Source: Deltaproteobacteria bacterium (GTDB lineage Bacteria > Desulfobacterota_B > Binatia > UBA9968). Taken from it: 9,446 nt of DNA. Where the stretch lies: positions 18,381-27,826 of the forward strand of contig VBKY01000017.1 in NCBI GenBank assembly GCA_005879255.1. Direction: 5' to 3'. Positions 5,723 to 9,446 of the stretch are shown here, piece by piece; within the stretch, counting starts at the first letter, position 1, and each line of letters opens with the position of its first letter. The translations under genes and the position numbers were made by a program. Under the pieces are notes generated by a model that was not told where the DNA came from, ran no database searches, and was given only the letters and a program-made list of their open reading frames with translations.

Positions 5723-6697
5723 ATGATTGCGCAAAAAATCTCCTGTATTTCCGTGTTACTGATCGTCTTTATTCTTGGTTCTATTCGACAGGCTACAGCA
5801 CAAGTCGAGTTTCCTATCGGTTATGTATCGCGCGGCGGCACCTACGCCTTCATCAGTCTAATCGAGCAGCACAAACTGCTCGAGCAGGAAGGCATCCGCC
5901 CCACGTTTGTCTACATTGGCGGGCCGCAGGTCTCACAGGCGCTCATCTCTGGGGATATTCGCATGGCCATCGTCGCTGCAGCGAGCCCGATCCGCGCCGC
6001 CGCGCACGGCGCGGATTTACGTTTCGTCGGCGGCGTGACGGACAAGGAAGTGGCGTCGTTCGTTGCGGCGTCAAGTATCAAGACTCCCGCGGAGCTAAAA
6101 GGCACGCGCTTGGCCATCGATCGGCTCGGTGACTACAGCGATTTCCGCGCGCGCAAAGTTCTGGAGATGTTCGGTCTCCAGGCGCAAAAGGACGTAACGC
6201 TCTTACAGATTGGCGCGCAGACCGCGCGGTTCGCCGCGCTCAGAAACGGCCACGTTCAATCGACCTTCGTCGTGCCGCCGCTGACGCTGGTGGCGAGAAA
6301 GGCCGGGCTGCGCGAGCTCGCCGATCTCGGCGAGCTCGGGTTTCCCTCTTCGTCGGGAGCCTTCGTCGTTATGCAATCGAGCGTCGAAAAAAATCCCAAA
6401 GAGATTTACGGCGTGCTCCGCGCCTTCGTCAAAGCGATCCGCCTATACAAGGCGGACAAAGAACAGGCGCTCGGCGCTATCTCACGCTTTATGGGACTCA
6501 ATGATCGCGAAGCATTGGAAGAGACATGGCGCATGAACGCCAAGGTGCTCAAGGATATCCCTTCTCCGCCACTGGCCGGCATCCGGGTCGTCAGGGATTT
6601 TTTGGCCCAGACTGATCCGGAGGTTAAGAAGATGAATCTCGAATCCTTCATCACCAGTCAATTTACCGACCGCCTGCAGAGAGAGAGCGTGAAATGA
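5723..6697 (+). CDS. ABC transporter substrate-binding protein (NMT1/SsuA/TauA-like), first of three
   Basis: This 324-residue periplasmic binding protein has the type 2 fold used by ABC importers of sulfonates, taurine, nitrate and thiamine-pyrimidine-like compounds. Residues 1-27 form a signal peptide (hydrophobic VLLIVFILGS, cleavage after ATA or TAQ). The mature part shows the family order: first strand EFPIGYVSRGG (29-39), LLEQEGIRPTFVYIGG (52-67), QALISGDIRMAI (72-83), the hinge region IKTPAELKGTRLAIDRLGD (119-137) and FAALRNGHVQST. It does not start with a lipobox. It is the first gene of a run that continues with a second binding protein 94 bases later and a split decarboxylase. No permease or ATPase gene is adjacent. 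The ligand is not readable from sequence alone; assignment to the NMT1/SsuA group is by overall pattern. Confidence 0.88.
   Translation: MIAQKISCISVLLIVFILGSIRQATAQVEFPIGYVSRGGTYAFISLIEQHKLLEQEGIRPTFVYIGGPQVSQALISGDIRMAIVAAASPIRAAAHGADLRFVGGVTDKEVASFVAASSIKTPAELKGTRLAIDRLGDYSDFRARKVLEMFGLQAQKDVTLLQIGAQTARFAALRNGHVQSTFVVPPLTLVARKAGLRELADLGELGFPSSSGAFVVMQSSVEKNPKEIYGVLRAFVKAIRLYKADKEQALGAISRFMGLNDREALEETWRMNAKVLKDIPSPPLAGIRVVRDFLAQTDPEVKKMNLESFITSQFTDRLQRESVK
6313..6338. repeat. 26-bp perfect palindrome inside the first binding-protein gene
   Basis: CGAGCTCGCCGA and TCGGCGAGCTCG flank a TC centre, giving arms of 12 bases. It encodes RELADLGELG. Because the codons alternate between GAG CTC and GGC/GCC, the symmetry may come from amino-acid and codon choice, but 12-base arms are long for chance. 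Confidence 0.6.
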
Positions 6698-6791
6698 AGC
6701 GACACAATCAGCTGTGTCGGTCATTGGTGGATTTGTTGGTTGTTCGTATTCCATTGTCATGGGCGTGCCCGCGCGAATTTTTAAGAGCACG

Positions 6792-7739
6792 ATGATTCGC
6801 TCAAAGATTCTTTATTTCAGCATGACTCTCGTTTTTGTGGTTTTGGCCGCGAACCCGCTTCACGTTAAGGACATCGTCATCGCGACCTCGTCGATGACTT
6901 TGACCAGTATTCCTTATCTCGTCGCAATTGAAAAAAAATTCTTTGAAAAGGAAGGACTCGCGGCACAATATGTCGTGATGCGTTCGGACCTTGCGGTGAA
7001 GGGGTTGATTACCGGCGACGTCGACTACAATCAAAGCGTATCAAGCGTTCTGCGCGCCGGTGTTGCCGGCGCTCCCTTAATCACCGTCGCCGGAATTTAT
7101 AACCGAACTTTCTTCGAATTGATTGCCCGGCGTGACATCAAATCGCTCGCCGAACTGAAAGGGAAGACAGTCGGGATCAGCCGTTACGGGGCCTCGACGG
7201 AGTACGCTCTACGATTCGGACTCAAGGCCAACGGCATCGATCCCGACAAGCAGATCAAGATGCTGGCAGTGGGCGAAGATGCCGCCCGAATAGCGGGTTT
7301 GCAGAACGGTACACTGTCGGCCATCGTGTCACAGGTACCGGCAAATTTTTTTGCGCATAAAGTCGGCGGCCATACGCTGCTTCCTTTGGGTGAGTATATG
7401 GAGACTCTGCTGGCGGGCGCCGGTGTCAGTCAAAAAAAGCTCGAACAAAACCGCGATGAAGTGAAACGATGCGTTCGTGCGCTGCTGCGCTCGGTTGACT
7501 TCATGCACACTCAACCGGTTGAAGTAAAAGCCCTGATCCAGAAACGACTCGGTGTATCCGAGACGGATATAGTTGATCATATCTATGGTCTGATAACGAA
7601 ATTTGCCACGCGCAATGGCATTCCGTCGCAAAAAGCGATTGAGAACACGCTTTTGGGAACGCCCTTCGAAGGCAAGCTGACAAACTTTGACAGGCTTACC
7701 GATTTCTCCGTCGCGCGCGAAGTCGCAGAAGGAAAATAG
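6792..7739 (+). CDS. ABC transporter substrate-binding protein (NMT1/SsuA/TauA-like), second of three
   Basis: This 315-residue periplasmic binding protein is a distant paralogue of the gene before it. I start it at ATG 6792 because this gives a proper signal peptide (MIRSKILYFSMTLVFVVLAA). The longer frame from GTG 6714 would bury that signal behind 26 unusual residues. The Shine-Dalgarno sequence is weak (TAAGAG). Family marks are VKDIVIATSSMTLTSIPYLV (25-44), FFEKEGLAAQYVVMRSDLA (50-68), GLITGDVDY (71-79), IKSLAELKGKTVGISRYG (116-133) and AGLQNGTLSAIVSQ further on. The 47-base gap to the next gene, a thiamine-diphosphate enzyme half, supports one operon, so the bound solute may be the enzyme's substrate or its precursor. 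No membrane component is present in the window. Confidence 0.87.
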   Translation: MIRSKILYFSMTLVFVVLAANPLHVKDIVIATSSMTLTSIPYLVAIEKKFFEKEGLAAQYVVMRSDLAVKGLITGDVDYNQSVSSVLRAGVAGAPLITVAGIYNRTFFELIARRDIKSLAELKGKTVGISRYGASTEYALRFGLKANGIDPDKQIKMLAVGEDAARIAGLQNGTLSAIVSQVPANFFAHKVGGHTLLPLGEYMETLLAGAGVSQKKLEQNRDEVKRCVRALLRSVDFMHTQPVEVKALIQKRLGVSETDIVDHIYGLITKFATRNGIPSQKAIENTLLGTPFEGKLTNFDRLTDFSVAREVAEGK

Positions 7740-7786
7740 CGTCACACACTCGGCACTCTTTGAAGGAATGGCGAAAGGTGGTGCGT

Positions 7787-8404
7787 ATGAACAACGACGA
7801 TACGAAACCGCAAAGACAAGAAATTTTGGCGGCACTTAAACCCGCCTTGAAGGAGACAGATCTCATCGTTAGCGCGCTCGCGGGCACTACCGCGGACACC
7901 TATCAAGTGATCGACCGGCCAGGAAATTTATATCTCGTCGGCATGGGAATGGTCAGTCAGGTGGCTTTGGGTCTGGCCACGGCTTTACCCAATTGCCGAG
8001 TCTTCGCCTTGGATACCGATGGCAGTATGTTGCTGGCGCCGAGCATCTTGCCGGTGATTGGCACGCGCCAGCCGAAAAATCTATACATTGTGGTCTTCGA
8101 CAACGAGCAGCTTTTCGGCAGCCGCGGCGGTCCCAAGAGTCAAACCGCGACCGGAACGAACATTGCCGGGATTGCCAAAGCATCCGGCATGGAGAGCGTG
8201 CGCACCTTGCGCGACAAAACTCTGCTGCGCTCGGAAGTTGAAGCTTTCTTGGCCAGCGAGGGACCGTCGATGCTCGTCGCGAAGATCCAAGCCCTTGGCC
8301 GCGGCGCCGGACCAAGAATGGATGGACAAGAGAACAAATACAAATTTGTCCGGCATGTCGAGCGCATCGCGCAGATTGAAATTCTCGGCGCACCCAAAGC
8401 ATAA
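7787..8404 (+). CDS. Thiamine-diphosphate decarboxylase, beta half (sulfopyruvate/phosphonopyruvate decarboxylase type)
   Basis: This 205-residue protein is the cofactor-binding (PP) half of a split thiamine-diphosphate enzyme, resembling ComE of sulfopyruvate decarboxylase and the C-terminal half of phosphonopyruvate decarboxylase. I start at ATG 7787 because AAGGTGG (7775-7781) is well placed; the frame is open back to 7760. Marks are LYLVGMGMVSQVALGLATAL (49-68), the magnesium/diphosphate motif ALDTDGSMLLAPS (74-86) and IVVFDNEQLFGSRGG (101-115). D78, G79 and N106 give the usual spacing of the GDG-x(25-30)-N motif, but the first Gly is Thr (TDGS), which is unusual. The other half of the active site is supplied by the next gene. 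Acetolactate synthase-like enzymes are larger single chains, so the split decarboxylase type fits best. The substrate is inferred, not shown. Confidence 0.82.
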   Translation: MNNDDTKPQRQEILAALKPALKETDLIVSALAGTTADTYQVIDRPGNLYLVGMGMVSQVALGLATALPNCRVFALDTDGSMLLAPSILPVIGTRQPKNLYIVVFDNEQLFGSRGGPKSQTATGTNIAGIAKASGMESVRTLRDKTLLRSEVEAFLASEGPSMLVAKIQALGRGAGPRMDGQENKYKFVRHVERIAQIEILGAPKA

Positions 8405-8457
8405 ATCGGGTGCGGTTAAATCGGCTGGAAAAACATTATTGAGGCACTGTCACATTC

Positions 8458-8465
8458 GGAGGAAG
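8458..8465 (+). promoter_or_regulatory. Strong Shine-Dalgarno for the decarboxylase alpha half
   Basis: GGAGGAAG lies 7 bases before ATG 8473 and confirms this start. The 68-base gap from the beta half has no terminator, so both halves are probably on one mRNA. Confidence 0.75.
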
Positions 8466-8472
8466 AAATCGG

Positions 8473-8973
8473 ATGAACATCGATGCGGCCAAAGCAGCCC
8501 ATGAATCGTTAGTCAAATCCGGAGTCAATTTCGTCGCCTGCCTGCCCGACTCGGCGTTCCAAGAGCTCTACTTGCCGCTTTCAGCAGACCCACAAGTCAC
8601 CTACGTTCAAGTGGCCAGCGAGAACGACGGTGTCGGAGTCTGCATGGGCGCCTGGTTGGGCGGGATGAAACCAGCTCTGCTAGTGGAAAATACCGGATTT
8701 ACTCTCGGCACCTACGCTCTCTTGCGCGGGCCGATGGCGTTTGGCGTTCCTATGCTGCTATTGATCAGCCATCGGGGTGAGCTGGGCGACGAACGCTGGT
8801 TTTCAGTGCCGTTCGGCTGGGGCACCAAGCCGTTGCTCGATAGCGTGCGCATCACGCATCGATCCGTTGAAAAAACTGAAGATGTTCGCGGCGCTATCAG
8901 CAACGCGGTCAAGTCGATGAATTCCATGCAAGCGCCTGTCGCCATCTTATTTGCCGGGGAGATCTTGTTTTGA
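8473..8973 (+). CDS. Thiamine-diphosphate decarboxylase, alpha half (ComD-like PYR domain)
   Basis: This 166-residue protein is the pyrimidine-binding (PYR) half that pairs with the preceding gene product, as ComD pairs with ComE in sulfopyruvate decarboxylase. Marks are SGVNFVACLPDSAFQEL (16-32), VASENDGVGVCMGAWLGG (47-64), where E50 sits at the place of the conserved glutamate that activates the cofactor, PALLVENTGF (67-76) and VPMLLLISHRGELGD (92-106). A His-Arg-Gly after the LLIS strand is typical of this decarboxylase group. The length matches stand-alone alpha subunits. Gene order is beta then alpha, the reverse of the domain order in single-chain relatives. Products would be an aldehyde (for example sulfoacetaldehyde or phosphonoacetaldehyde) and CO2, if the family substrate applies. 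Confidence 0.83.
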   Translation: MNIDAAKAAHESLVKSGVNFVACLPDSAFQELYLPLSADPQVTYVQVASENDGVGVCMGAWLGGMKPALLVENTGFTLGTYALLRGPMAFGVPMLLLISHRGELGDERWFSVPFGWGTKPLLDSVRITHRSVEKTEDVRGAISNAVKSMNSMQAPVAILFAGEILF

Positions 8974-9073
8974 GATTTTCCGCCGCCAGCGCGCAAAATC
9001 AATTTCTTCGGATGAGTGCTTGTCCAGTGACTTTTGCTCGTTTCGGTGCCGCGTCTTACTCGAAGCGTGCGGC

Positions 9074-9446
9074 ATGGCTGTGGCGCTGATCTTTCTCACG
9101 ATCGTTTGCCGGCCATGGCGCTTAGAGGCGATCGATAACATCCGAATCGCATATCCATCGACGAGTTTCACAACGATGCCGATATTGGCGGCGACCAAGT
9201 TCGGTTTGTATCAACAGGAAGGCATGTTGCCTGAGCTAATACTTATGAGACCCAACATCAGTGTTACGGCGGTGGTGACGGGGCAGGTTGAATTCGCGAC
9301 GGCTCATGGCTCCATCGTTCGCGCGGCTGCGCAGGGTATGCCGGTGAAGAGCCTCATGGTCGTCGCCGACCGGCCCGCGTATTACCTCGTTGCGAAAGCC
9401 GGCGTAAATAGTGTCGGCGCGCTCAGAGGCAGATCCGTGGGCATCG
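9074..9446 (+). CDS. ABC transporter substrate-binding protein (NMT1/SsuA/TauA-like), third of three, cut by window end
   Basis: The frame from ATG 9074 runs open to the window edge (124 codons seen). It starts with a short hydrophobic signal-like stretch (MAVALIFLTIVCRPWRLEA) and continues IDNIRIAYPSTSFTTMPILA, FGLYQQEGMLPELILMRP, VVTGQVEFATAHGSIVRAA and VNSVGALRGRSVGI, which line up motif by motif with the second binding protein. The signal lacks the usual positive N-terminus, and there is no Shine-Dalgarno sequence before 9074, so a start further upstream (for example TTG 9020, frame open) is possible. It lies ~100 bases after the alpha half and probably belongs to the same operon. Its C-terminal lobe is outside the window. 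Confidence 0.82.
   Translation, partial: MAVALIFLTIVCRPWRLEAIDNIRIAYPSTSFTTMPILAATKFGLYQQEGMLPELILMRPNISVTAVVTGQVEFATAHGSIVRAAAQGMPVKSLMVVADRPAYYLVAKAGVNSVGALRGRSVGI

Noticed and set aside
7953..8402. 149-codon minus-strand frame opposite the decarboxylase beta half
   Set aside because: It is antisense to a gene with clear TPP motifs, and its Arg/Cys-rich translation has no family resemblance.
1..9446. CRISPR array, tRNA, rRNA or riboswitch (a TPP riboswitch was considered because of the NMT1-like SBPs)
   Set aside because: No regularly spaced repeats, no cloverleaf and no recognisable TPP aptamer motifs were seen upstream of 5723 or elsewhere.

Overview
This window looks like a metagenome-style contig from a Gram-negative bacterium of moderate to high GC. 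The signs are several exported proteins with Sec signal peptides, a lipoprotein, MscS-type channels and many periplasmic solute-binding proteins (SBPs). The mix of orphan SBPs, a TAXI-type SBP and decayed serine recombinases reminds me of soil Desulfobacterota/Binatia, Rokubacteria or Betaproteobacteria. This is an impression from style, not a taxonomic assignment.

Left part (1-4986). The window opens inside a phospholipase D/cardiolipin synthase-like gene (ClsC type). A ~1 kb stretch without an intact gene follows. It holds a decayed piece that reads like a SulP sulfate permease on the minus strand, a REP-like repeat, a 16-bp palindrome and an imperfect hairpin. Next comes the C-terminal end of an MscS channel without its membrane part, then a tightly packed run of an HslJ/META-domain lipoprotein, an intact MscS-family channel and a TAXI-family SBP (gaps of 1 and 13 bases). 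These genes suggest an envelope or osmotic-stress neighbourhood.

Middle (4987-5722). There is no intact long gene. A 29-codon ORF with a very strong Shine-Dalgarno sequence is followed, on the minus strand, by the frameshifted 3' end of a large serine recombinase. The last codons of that remnant form a 13/14 inverted repeat that overlaps a second possible hairpin.

Right part (5723-9446). Five plus-strand genes lie in a likely operon: two NMT1/SsuA/TauA-type ABC SBPs, the two halves of a split thiamine-diphosphate decarboxylase of the sulfopyruvate/phosphonopyruvate decarboxylase type (beta half before alpha half), and a third SBP cut by the window edge. No ABC permease or ATPase is seen. The best reading is an uptake and catabolism locus for a small organic acid, possibly a sulfonate or phosphonate, with the substrate unproven.
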